Source: Palsa-360 sp963710315
GTDB lineage: Bacteria > Acidobacteriota > Terriglobia > Acidiferrales > UBA7541
DNA length: 64,000 bases
Assembly: GCA_963710315.1 (NCBI GenBank)
Contig: CAVPZW010000008.1
Coordinates: forward strand, 62,001-126,000
Direction: 5' to 3'
Under the pieces are notes generated by a model. That model saw only the letters and a list, made by a program, of their open reading frames with translations. It made no database searches and was not told where the DNA came from. The number at the start of each line of letters is the position of its first letter. Position 1 is the first letter of the stretch. The position numbers were made by a program, and so were the translations under genes. Below are positions 46,169 to 54,110 of the stretch, one piece after another.

Positions 46169-47515
46169 CTAGCGCGGTAGAAACTCATCTCCGTGTGTCA
46201 CGAATTCCGGATACGCGCCGGCGCCCAATTCATGCAGGTCCATGCCCTGGCGTTCCCCCTCGACCGACACGCGATACGGATAGAAGCGGTTGAGAAGCAT
46301 GTTCAATCCGTAGGTTAGCGGCAAGACGAAACCGAGCAGGGTGGCCACGCCAATCAATTGTGCCAGCCACTGCCCGGAAACACTCCCGCTCACTAGCGCA
46401 GGAAGAGCCTCGCCCGCGATGTTTAACACCGGTCGCTGAAACTGGCCGAAGACGCCCAACGCGAGGATGCCCCAAATGCCGCCGACGGCGTGCACGGACA
46501 CAGCGCCACCGGGATCGTCCACCTCCATGCGCAGCTCCAGCCATTCGATGGCAAACGTGATCACAGTGCCGGCGATCGAGCCGATGACCACGGCTTCTGC
46601 CGGACTGACGAATGCGCAAGACGCGCTGCTGGCGACGAGACCGCCGACCCAGCCGTTGGCGGTGAGCGAAGCATCCGGCTTACCGAATCGAACCTTGGTG
46701 ATGAAGGCCGCGGTCAGCGCCGAGGCCGACGCGGCCAGCATAGTATTGATGGCGATCAGCGCGCTCCCAGAAGGTTCGCCTCCTGTAAACAGGATGGTGC
46801 CCGCGGAATTGAGACCAATCCAGCCAAGCAGGGCCAGCACGCACCCAAAAAGAACGAATACCGAATTGTGGCCGGGAATGGCGGGCGCCATGCCGTCCGC
46901 GGAATATTTCCCGCGACGCGGGCCCAGGATCCAAGTCACCGCCAGCGCCGTCAGGCCGCCCACCGCCTGGATGGCGCCAGCTCCCCCGGCATCGAGAAAT
47001 CCGCGACCGATTCCGTAGTTGACTCCAAGTTGCGCCAGCCAGCCTCCGCCCCACACCCAGTGCGCGAAGATGGGATAGATGACGGCGGCAAGCAAGGCCG
47101 TCGAAAGGCAAATGGCACGCAGACGCCAGCGGTCCGCGCCGCTCCCCAGTGGGATCAAAGCAGCGAGGCCAACGCAAAAAATTTGAAACAGCGCTGTGAG
47201 GGAAGAAACGGAGCCGTCAAAGGAAAGTTTGCGAAAGAAGAAAGGTTCCGCGGCGATCCAGTTCCAACTCTTGCCGGATAAACTAAGGACATGCCCTGGG
47301 CTGCCGATGAATCCCTGCCAGGCAAATCCGCAGACAAAATAGGCAAGGGCTGCGACAGCCAGTACACAAAGCGAGGCCATCATCATATGTCCGGCGCTGC
47401 GCGAGCGCCCCAGGCCGACGTTCATGATGGCAAGGCCAGCCGCAGCCAGGGGAACAAGAAAGGTAAAGAAGAGGCAGGCGACCGTCGCGACTTCCGTGAG
47501 TTTCGGAGCAAGCAT
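46169..47515 (-). CDS. amt: Ammonium transporter (Amt family) with His-to-Gln change in the pore
   Basis: A 448-residue Amt-family channel with about 11 membrane segments. ATG 47515 is the best start; a GGGAGG site lies 14-20 bases upstream. The conserved AHWVWGGGWLAQLG, the Asp of FLDAGGAGAIQAVGGLTALA (D160 position) and SVHAVGGIWGILALGVFGQF mark the family. In AmtB the twin histidines are in DFAGGTVVH and VHGVGG; here the first is Gln (AIQ) and the second is kept, which may change conductance. The C-terminal tail is short. It lies 5 bp downstream of a small membrane protein gene. No GlnK gene is adjacent. Confidence 0.9.
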   Translation of the reverse strand: MLAPKLTEVATVACLFFTFLVPLAAAGLAIMNVGLGRSRSAGHMMMASLCVLAVAALAYFVCGFAWQGFIGSPGHVLSLSGKSWNWIAAEPFFFRKLSFDGSVSSLTALFQIFCVGLAALIPLGSGADRWRLRAICLSTALLAAVIYPIFAHWVWGGGWLAQLGVNYGIGRGFLDAGGAGAIQAVGGLTALAVTWILGPRRGKYSADGMAPAIPGHNSVFVLFGCVLALLGWIGLNSAGTILFTGGEPSGSALIAINTMLAASASALTAAFITKVRFGKPDASLTANGWVGGLVASSASCAFVSPAEAVVIGSIAGTVITFAIEWLELRMEVDDPGGAVSVHAVGGIWGILALGVFGQFQRPVLNIAGEALPALVSGSVSGQWLAQLIGVATLLGFVLPLTYGLNMLLNRFYPYRVSVEGERQGMDLHELGAGAYPEFVTHGDEFLPR

Positions 47516-47520
47516 GGGGA

Positions 47521-47700
47521 TTATCGTTTTTCCTCCCGCGGAATCAAATGCGATCGGAAGGCAAGAGCCAATCCCAACGCCTCCACTGCGAATCCGACCA
47601 GGGTGAACGAGGCTCGCAAAGGCGCCGACGGGAATAGCACAATGGCGGCCAGCACAAGGAACCAACCCGCCGGCAGCATCAGAAAACTCACAGCCTTCAT
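47521..47700 (-). CDS. Small two-span membrane protein
   Basis: A 59-residue protein starting MKAVSFLMLPAGWFLVLAAI with two hydrophobic segments (residues 4-21 and 30-48) joined by a short loop, ending FRSHLIPREEKR. ATG 47700 has GAGG 11 bases upstream. Its stop is 5 bp from the Amt start, so the two are cotranscribed; the Amt ribosome site lies at the end of this gene. It resembles short membrane proteins accompanying transporters, but I cannot name a family. Confidence 0.7.
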   Translation of the reverse strand: MKAVSFLMLPAGWFLVLAAIVLFPSAPLRASFTLVGFAVEALGLALAFRSHLIPREEKR

Positions 47701-48268
47701 TTCGAATACCCTCGTTTCAAAGAAGAAGAGACATGCAATGAAAATTCCGACGCAGGCTAAAATATCACAATCGCGCCGGAACCTAACGCACCCTTGCAAC
47801 AAAAATAAATTTCGCGTTCGAGGCGCATCGTACTGCGATGGATGATTCGTTGACCCGAAGAGCGAACACGGCGGTCAAGCGGACTGCGGTTTTCCTATGC
47901 AAGGAATAAAAGAACCGGATAGGTAGTCAGGGTTTTTGCGGTGCTCGAAGTTTCAACAAACGGGCCGATTATCTGGGCGGCCTGTCTTAGCAAATCCACA
48001 ACCTCAAATAAATGAGGTGGTTACAGATGCAAGCCCGGAACTCGGGAATCGAGAGATCCCACGTTGTTTGGGTCACGAGTCATTCAAAATATCACTTTCA
48101 AACCAAGATTACGCCCATATGAATCCGTAATTTGGCACATCGAAACGTTGCATTTTACTACTCTCACGCACCCATCTAGTATCTCGTTCCTCGAAACATC
48201 TTTGTCCCTGCAATCGTTTTAGGGCACGAGGAATCGGCAGCGAGATAAAGAATACATAAGGAGATTAC
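47701..48268. other. Long intergenic region with structured leader upstream of APC permease
   Basis: 568 bp with no supported gene. The last 90 bp form a stack of pairing segments: TCTCG (48182-48186) with CGAGA (48241-48245), TCCTCG (48188-48193) with CGAGGA (48227-48232), and CCCT (48206-48209) with AGGG (48221-48224), immediately before the permease ribosome site. This could be an mRNA leader that controls the permease. Confidence 0.5.
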
Positions 48269-50068
48269 ATGGCGGAGAATACCGGCGAAGTCAAAATGAC
48301 ACCAACCTTAGGATTAACCGGGTTGACGATGAACGCCATGGCGCTCATCGCACCCGGGGCCTTCCTTTGGCTTACGTTTGCACCCCAGGCCACTGAGGGT
48401 GCCACGGCGCCCTCGATGTGGATCGGCATCGTTTTCGCGCTCGTGTTGTGCCTGGCGACCGCGGTTTGTTACGCGGAGATGGCCAAGCTGTATCCGGGCA
48501 CAGGCAGTTCCTACTATTTCGCGGAGCAATCCTTCCTGAATCATGATAAGGCATGGAAGTATGCCCGCCTGATGAAATTCATCGTTGGCTGGGGCTCGCA
48601 TCTTTACTATTGGATATACCCTGGCGTGATGGTCGCCGTCACCGGAGTCTTCTGCGGCTACATCACCGGCACCCTCTGGCCGAACTTCATGAGCGCATCG
48701 AACCCCGGTCCCATGTTCATGATGCTCGTGGCGATCTTGTTTTCATTCGCCGTTGCGTATATCGCGCACCGCGGCGTGAATGGTTCGACGGCAGTCAGCG
48801 TCGCCATCAACGTGATTCAGATTTCCGCGCTGATCGTTTTCTCGGTAATGGCCATCAGCTACCGCATGAGCCATCCTCCGGGAAGCGAAGCATGGCAATT
48901 TGATTCGGTTTCCGGCGAGGGCTACAACTATCAGTTCGCCACCACAAGCCAGACGGTCAATGGAACCGCCACCGACGTCATCACCCGTGATGCCAATATG
49001 GTGCCGCAACCCAAGCTGGACGCCGCCGGCAAACCGGTGCCTTACATCGTCAGCTACGATATGTATGACACCAGCAATCCGCCGGTGTTTCAGGCTCATC
49101 CCAATGCCAAATCCGTCATCGGTATTCACAACTTCAACTGGATGTTCGTGCAGGCCACGGTGGCCATCCTGATCCTGGTCGGATTCGAATCGGTGACGGC
49201 GATGGGCGGCGAGGCCAAAAACGCCAAACGGGACGTCCCGATCGCTGTTATCACATCACTGCTAGTTCAGGGGGCGTTCTGTTATTTGTTCGAGTATTTC
49301 GCCGCAAACTACTTCTTAAATAGCGGCTATCCCATGTCGACTGCGACCGGGTCGGCAGCGCCCATCGGCGACATGATGATCATGGTCGGCGACGCCCTCT
49401 TTCATGGACATGGCCGAGCCTTCATGTTGATTGAAGCCGTAACCGTTTTCCTGGCTTTGATCGGCACCACGCTCTCCTGCATCAACACCGGGGCGCGCGT
49501 TACGTACGCAATGGGCAAAGACGCAGAAGTGCCGGAACACTTCGGCATCCTGCACGAGAAGAACCTCAGCCCGCACCGTGCGATCTGGGCCTTGGCTATC
49601 ATTTCCGCTATTTTCGGATGCCTGGCCTTGACGTTCCTGTTCGGTGACGGCGGCGCCATGACTGACGCCACGATCCAAGCCCTGCCTCACGGGTTCTGGT
49701 CGAGCTTTGGCTACGCATCTCATGACACCATGGCGAAAATGCCCAACAGCCTGCTCACGATTACGCTGGCCTCCAACTTCGGGACGTTCGTGCTCTACAT
49801 GCTGAGCTGCGTAACCTGCATCTTCTGCTATAAGGGCCACCCGAACTTCAGCTTCCTCAAGCACATGCTCATCCCGATTTTCGGCATCGTCGCGAATCTG
49901 ATTTGCATGGGCGCTTACATTGTGCTGCCGTTCATGGGGTACGGAACCAAGATGGAACCGTTCCTTGCCTTGGGGATAGCAGCCGTTTGGGCTATTTATG
50001 GAGGGATTTACTTCCTGATGTCCAGCAAAGCCACTGGCCGTACAACGCTGGTCACCAGCCGTACCTAA
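48269..50068 (+). CDS. APC-family amino acid permease
   Basis: A 599-residue membrane transporter of the amino acid-polyamine-organocation superfamily, with about 12 membrane segments. The opening LTMNAMALIAPGAFLWLTFA, then CYAEMAKLYPGTGSSYYFAE, is the APC first-helix region. VGFESVTAMGGEAKNAKRDV is the TM6 motif, with the LGVTIALLGT-type continuation here FLALIGTTLSCINTGARVTY. An unusual insertion of about 90 residues (from SHPPGSEAWQF to AHPNAKSVIG) lies between TM5 and TM6, probably outside the cytoplasm. The start has TAAGGAGATTAC before the ATG. The substrate is not identified. It stands alone, followed by the PP2C gene. Confidence 0.88.
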   Translation: MAENTGEVKMTPTLGLTGLTMNAMALIAPGAFLWLTFAPQATEGATAPSMWIGIVFALVLCLATAVCYAEMAKLYPGTGSSYYFAEQSFLNHDKAWKYARLMKFIVGWGSHLYYWIYPGVMVAVTGVFCGYITGTLWPNFMSASNPGPMFMMLVAILFSFAVAYIAHRGVNGSTAVSVAINVIQISALIVFSVMAISYRMSHPPGSEAWQFDSVSGEGYNYQFATTSQTVNGTATDVITRDANMVPQPKLDAAGKPVPYIVSYDMYDTSNPPVFQAHPNAKSVIGIHNFNWMFVQATVAILILVGFESVTAMGGEAKNAKRDVPIAVITSLLVQGAFCYLFEYFAANYFLNSGYPMSTATGSAAPIGDMMIMVGDALFHGHGRAFMLIEAVTVFLALIGTTLSCINTGARVTYAMGKDAEVPEHFGILHEKNLSPHRAIWALAIISAIFGCLALTFLFGDGGAMTDATIQALPHGFWSSFGYASHDTMAKMPNSLLTITLASNFGTFVLYMLSCVTCIFCYKGHPNFSFLKHMLIPIFGIVANLICMGAYIVLPFMGYGTKMEPFLALGIAAVWAIYGGIYFLMSSKATGRTTLVTSRT

Positions 50069-50077
50069 TGGTGTAGT

Positions 50078-51043
50078 ATGAACATAGCTCAACTAGCCAG
50101 AAAGATTGGACAGGTCCGCCTCGGCGGACCTGTCCGAATTTCAGTATCAGATGTGAGCGAAATTCTTGGAGAACCCGGGGGCGGCGCTCCCCCAAAAGGA
50201 CCGTCTTGGGTCGCCTCCACTGGAAGTACGGCCTTCGGCCATATGCTTGACCTCGAATTCGTGGCTCGCACCGATGTTGGGCGAGTCCGCGACCACAACG
50301 AAGATTACTTGGGCTACTCGTCTCCGGCGACTCCCGCGCAGGTGCGATCGCACGGCTGGCTGTTCGTGTTGGCTGACGGAGTTGGTGGACACGAAAAGGG
50401 CGAAGTCGCATCGCAAACCGCCGTGGAAAGTATGGTCGCCGGGTTTCCACGCGCAAAGGAAGGGGAATCTCACTCGGCGCTGCTGCAGCGTCTGGTTCAA
50501 CAGGCGAACACTTCCGTTTTTGAAGCCTCTGTAACCGGCGGGCGGGAATCTGCTGGCATGGCTACCACCATCGTGGCCTGCGCCTTGCGGTATGACCGAG
50601 TGTCCGTCGCGCACGTAGGCGATTCACGCTGCTATTTGATCCGCAATGGCAAGGCTGCGCAGATTACACGCGACCACACGGTTGCCGGCGAGCAAGTCCG
50701 CCTTGGCCTCATTAGCGCGCAGGAAGCAGCCGAGGGAGAAACCAGCCACATCCTAAGCCGCTCGCTTGGCACTGAATTGATTGCAAATGTGGATACCAAC
50801 GACCACCAGATTTTTGCGGGAGATGTCCTCCTGCTATGTTCGGACGGCCTGCACGGCGTTGTGGATGCATCGGAAATGGCCGCTATTTGTGGCCACGGCA
50901 TGGAGCTTCATCAGGCGGCGGAAAAATTGGTTGCCCTTGCCAATGATCGAGGCGGCGGCGATAATATCAGCGTTCAGTTGATCCGTATTCGGGGCGTCGA
51001 GCGAATGGGTATGTATCGCGGACGGCCCTATAAACTGTACTGA
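50078..51043 (+). CDS. PP2C-type Ser/Thr phosphatase (Stp1/PrpC-like)
   Basis: A 321-residue PPM-family metal-dependent phosphatase. Motifs: DVGRVRDHNEDYLG (metal-binding Asp), FVLADGVGGHEKGEVASQTA, AGMATTIVACAL, SVAHVGDSRCYLIRNGKAAQ, ITRDHTVAGEQV and the C-terminal LCSDGLHGVV with NDRGGGDNISVQLIRI. The start is uncertain: ATG 50078 has a weak ribosome site and would place a 13-bp hairpin (50108-50135) inside the coding sequence; ATG 50243 opens the conserved LDLEFVARTDVG region. It ends 47 bp upstream of a Ser/Thr kinase gene, so they likely form a reversible phosphorylation pair. Confidence 0.9.
   Translation: MNIAQLARKIGQVRLGGPVRISVSDVSEILGEPGGGAPPKGPSWVASTGSTAFGHMLDLEFVARTDVGRVRDHNEDYLGYSSPATPAQVRSHGWLFVLADGVGGHEKGEVASQTAVESMVAGFPRAKEGESHSALLQRLVQQANTSVFEASVTGGRESAGMATTIVACALRYDRVSVAHVGDSRCYLIRNGKAAQITRDHTVAGEQVRLGLISAQEAAEGETSHILSRSLGTELIANVDTNDHQIFAGDVLLLCSDGLHGVVDASEMAAICGHGMELHQAAEKLVALANDRGGGDNISVQLIRIRGVERMGMYRGRPYKLY
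50108..50135. repeat. Perfect 13-bp hairpin at the 5' end of the PP2C gene
   Basis: GGACAGGTCCGCC (50108-50120) and its complement (50123-50135) with a two-base loop. It lies 40 bases after the permease stop and 30 after the upstream PP2C start. It may be a terminator-like stem for the permease or an inserted repeat element. Confidence 0.8.
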
Positions 51044-51090
51044 TACAGGTTCGCCGCGGTTTTCTTGCTTGCCGCTGACCTGCCTTCCCA

Positions 51091-52059
51091 ATGAGCGAAT
51101 TCCATCCCGGCGATCAGCTCGACCATTACCGCATCGATGGCTTGGTTGCCAGAAGCGGGATGGCTTCTATTTTTCGCGGGACCGATGTGCGCGACGGCCG
51201 TGCAGTGGCCATCAAGGTTCCTCACCCGGAAATGGAAGCCGACCCGGTCCTATACGACCGATTCCAGCGCGAAGAAGACATCGGCAAGAAGCTTGTTCAC
51301 CCCGGCGTGGTTCGCGTATACAACGACGAAAATCGCAGCCGTCGTTACATGGTATTGGAATGGGTTGACGGCCGCCTGTTGCGCCAAATCCTGAACGAAC
51401 AAAAGAAGTTTTCCCCGGAGCGCGCCATCCGGATCACTCTGGCACTGTGCAAGGCACTGGATTACATTCATAGCCAGGGCGTCGTCCATCGCGACTTGAA
51501 GCCCGAAAACATCATGGTTGGCCCGGACGATCAGGTGAAGCTCATCGATTTTGGCATTGCGGCCAACGCCGGATCGCGCCGCCTTACCTTTGCCAAGCTG
51601 ACCGAGGCCATGGGAACGCCGGACTATATTTCTCCCGAGCAAGTAAAGGGGAAGCGCGGCGACGCCCGCAGCGACGTTTATTCGCTGGGCATCATGTTTT
51701 ACGAAATGTTGACGGGCAAGGTGCCTTTCATCGGGCCGAATCCTTTCGTCATCATGAACGAACGCCTGCTGAATAGTCCGATCCCGCCACGCGAGGTCAA
51801 TCCCGAGGTTTCGCCCGAGCTGCAGGAAATTATTTACCGCGCTTTGGAACGCGATCCCAACAAGCGCTATCCGAACGCGCATGAATTTGCCCTCGACCTG
51901 GAACACCCGGAAAAAGTGGGCGTGGCTGACCGCGAAGAGCTCAAGAATTGGAAACAGAGGCGCTCCCCCGTTTCACGGCGAATTCTGTTTTACGTAATGC
52001 TGGCCCTGATTCCCGTTGTCATCTTCGGGCTGATGCTGTTTTTAGCGCGCCATATGTAG
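51091..52059 (+). CDS. Membrane-anchored Ser/Thr protein kinase with degenerate glycine loop
   Basis: A 322-residue Hanks-type kinase with a C-terminal transmembrane helix (residues about 297-319) and only three residues after it, so the kinase domain is cytoplasmic. Catalytic residues are present: Lys42 (VAIKVP), HRDLKPEN (Asp135), DFG (153-155), and MGTPDYISPEQ as activation segment. The ATP loop is unusual: the usual LGxGGMGxVY reads LVARSGMASIF, so the first two glycines are Ala and Ser and the last is Ala. It follows a PP2C phosphatase gene. Substrates are unknown. Confidence 0.92.
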   Translation: MSEFHPGDQLDHYRIDGLVARSGMASIFRGTDVRDGRAVAIKVPHPEMEADPVLYDRFQREEDIGKKLVHPGVVRVYNDENRSRRYMVLEWVDGRLLRQILNEQKKFSPERAIRITLALCKALDYIHSQGVVHRDLKPENIMVGPDDQVKLIDFGIAANAGSRRLTFAKLTEAMGTPDYISPEQVKGKRGDARSDVYSLGIMFYEMLTGKVPFIGPNPFVIMNERLLNSPIPPREVNPEVSPELQEIIYRALERDPNKRYPNAHEFALDLEHPEKVGVADREELKNWKQRRSPVSRRILFYVMLALIPVVIFGLMLFLARHM

Positions 52060-52087
52060 CTGTTCTTCCCGCCCCGTTTGATACTGA

Positions 52088-52201
52088 GGATTCCGCCAAA
52101 TTGCGGAGGTTTAGTGGCCGGAATCCAGGACATGGCAAACCGGACAACACGCCACCTGTAGGGCGTATGCCATCTTCAGACGCGAACCTAAAATACTTAG
52201 G
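52088..52201 (+). promoter_or_regulatory. Structured mRNA leader upstream of the homocysteine methyltransferase fusion
   Basis: Nested pairing segments in the 181-bp gap before the gene: GGATTCCG (52088-52095) with CGGAATCC (52119-52126), ATGGC (52132-52136) with GCCAT (52169-52173) enclosing ACGCC (52149-52153) and GGCGT (52162-52166), and CCTAA (52187-52191) with TTAGG (52197-52201). Placement before methionine genes makes a regulatory RNA plausible, but it matches no SAM or cobalamin riboswitch consensus that I can recognise. Confidence 0.45.
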
Positions 52202-52240
52202 GATTGGTCCACTGACAGTTTTGGGAGATTCCTCCAAGCC

Positions 52241-54088
52241 ATGCGAATCGAAGAATTCCAAGAGCGACTGCGCGACTCCGTACTGATAGCGGACGGGGCC
52301 ATGGGCTCCTTGCTGTATGAATCACTGGGCGCGCAGCGCTGCGTCGATGAACTCAACGCCACGCGCGCCGAGGAAGTGTTTCGCGTGCACATGGCCTATC
52401 TGGAGGCCGGCGCGCACATCATCGAAACGAACACCTTCGGCGCCAACCGCAATAAGTTGACCGCATTTGGGCTGGAAGAGCGCGTCACGGAACTCAATCA
52501 TCGCGGCGTAAAGATCGCTCGCGAGGCGCGCGAGGCCGCCCGCCACGAAGTCCTGATCGCAGGATCGATTGGCCCGCTTGGTTCCTTTCGCGATGTGCGC
52601 GAGGCCACGCTGGAACATTTTCGGAAATTGTTCCGGGAGCAAGCCGAGGCGCTCGAGGAACGCGGCGTGGATTTCTTCGTCCTGGAAACGTTTGGCAATC
52701 CCATCGAACTTGTGGCGGCCATCGAAGCGATTCGTTCGTTTTCTCAACTCCCCATTGTTGCGGAGATTACCTACTCCGAGGAGGGCATCACCTTCAGCGG
52801 CGCCCGCCCGAAAAATATCTGGACCATTTTGCAGGATCGCGGCGTACAGGTCATTGGCGCGAACTGCTCCGTGGGGCCGCAGGACCATTTGCGCCTTCTG
52901 CAGGAACTCGCTTCCGTGGCGGGCTCGTTTCCGATGAGCGCCATGCCCAACGTGGGCTTTCCGCAGCGCGCTGGCGACCGCGTGATCTATCCAAAATCCT
53001 CGCCGGAATATTTCGATCGATTTGCCCGTGAAGCGGTTGCGCTGGGCGCGCGAATTCTGGGCGGGTGCTGCGGCACCACGCCGGAACATATTCGCGCCAT
53101 GGTTCGTGCAGTGGCGGGCATGCATCCCGCAACCGGCGCCAGGGTTGTCGCCGCGGTTGAAAGCGCGCCCGAGGCTCATCCCATTGTGGCGCGGGAACCT
53201 GACAGCGCGCTGTGGCGGAAAATTCAGGCGCAGGAATTCGTGATTTCCGTGGAAATCGATCCGCCAAAAGGGACCTCCATCGATCGCGTTCTCGAACAGG
53301 TGCAGAACGTGATGGCCTCGAAGAAAGTGGACACCATCGACGTCAACAGCGGACCACTTGCCCGCGTGGGCATGGACGCGCTGACGCTATCCGGCGCGCT
53401 CGAAGCGCGCGGCATCGAAACTATTCCGCATCTCACCACGCGCGACGCGAATCTGATTGGCTTGCAGGCCATGCTTCTCGGCGCGTGGACCGTGGGTGGA
53501 GTGCGCAACGTCCTGGCCGTGACCGGAGATCCGCCATCGCTGGGCAGCTCTTCGGGATCGACCGGCGTGTATGAAGTTGACGCCATCGGTCTCGTGAAAG
53601 TAATGGCCAAGTTGAATCAGGGGCAGGATTGGGGCGGGAAAAATCTTGGCGGTGCCACCAATTTTACCATCGGAGTCGCCGTGAATCCCCTTGCCGAGGA
53701 TTTGGACGAGGAGCTTCGCCGATTTCGCCTGAAAGTTGAAGCAGGCGCGCACTTCGCCATGACCCAGCCGATTTTCGATCCCCAACACTGGGAGCAATTT
53801 CTAAAACTCATGGGCGGGAAATCGCCGATTCCCATTATCGTTGGCCTGTGGCCGCTGAGCAGCTACAAGCAGGCCCTGCGCCTGCACAACGAAGTGCCCG
53901 GCATCGTGATCCCGGAAGGACTTCTGAAACAGCTGGAGGCAGCTGGAGCCTCGGCTCGCGACCACGGCTTCGCGCTCGCGCGCAAATTGCTGGATTGGGC
54001 AAGAGGCGCCCGCCATTTGGGAATTGCCGGCGCTTACCTGATTCCTCCGTTCAAGCGCTATGAAGAAATACTCGACTTGTTCCAATAG
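52241..54088 (+). CDS. Bifunctional homocysteine S-methyltransferase / 5,10-methylenetetrahydrofolate reductase
   Basis: A 615-residue fusion. Residues 1-310 are a zinc-dependent homocysteine S-methyltransferase domain: DGAMGSLLYESLG, THTFG-like region ETNTFGANRNKLT, and the paired-Cys zinc motif LGGCCGTTPEHI near residue 273. Residues about 325-615 form an MTHFR barrel (ISVEIDPPKGTSIDRVLEQV, HLTTRDANLIGLQAMLLGAW, NVLAVTGDPPS, and AGAHFAMTQPIFDPQHWEQF). The reductase domain makes methyltetrahydrofolate for MetH, the next gene 22 bp downstream. The organization resembles B. subtilis YitJ. The start ATG 52241 has GGGAG about 14 bases before it, slightly far. Confidence 0.94.
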   Translation: MRIEEFQERLRDSVLIADGAMGSLLYESLGAQRCVDELNATRAEEVFRVHMAYLEAGAHIIETNTFGANRNKLTAFGLEERVTELNHRGVKIAREAREAARHEVLIAGSIGPLGSFRDVREATLEHFRKLFREQAEALEERGVDFFVLETFGNPIELVAAIEAIRSFSQLPIVAEITYSEEGITFSGARPKNIWTILQDRGVQVIGANCSVGPQDHLRLLQELASVAGSFPMSAMPNVGFPQRAGDRVIYPKSSPEYFDRFAREAVALGARILGGCCGTTPEHIRAMVRAVAGMHPATGARVVAAVESAPEAHPIVAREPDSALWRKIQAQEFVISVEIDPPKGTSIDRVLEQVQNVMASKKVDTIDVNSGPLARVGMDALTLSGALEARGIETIPHLTTRDANLIGLQAMLLGAWTVGGVRNVLAVTGDPPSLGSSSGSTGVYEVDAIGLVKVMAKLNQGQDWGGKNLGGATNFTIGVAVNPLAEDLDEELRRFRLKVEAGAHFAMTQPIFDPQHWEQFLKLMGGKSPIPIIVGLWPLSSYKQALRLHNEVPGIVIPEGLLKQLEAAGASARDHGFALARKLLDWARGARHLGIAGAYLIPPFKRYEEILDLFQ

Positions 54089-54110
54089 AAGTGGAAGCAC
54101 GGAGAAGTAA

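Noticed and set aside
47936..48130. A 64-codon open frame upstream of the APC permease
   Set aside because: No ribosome site or recognisable domain; the region is better explained as promoter and leader.
52060..52240. SAM or cobalamin riboswitch before the methionine genes
   Set aside because: The stems do not show the conserved loops or boxes of those riboswitch classes; kept only as an unidentified structured leader.
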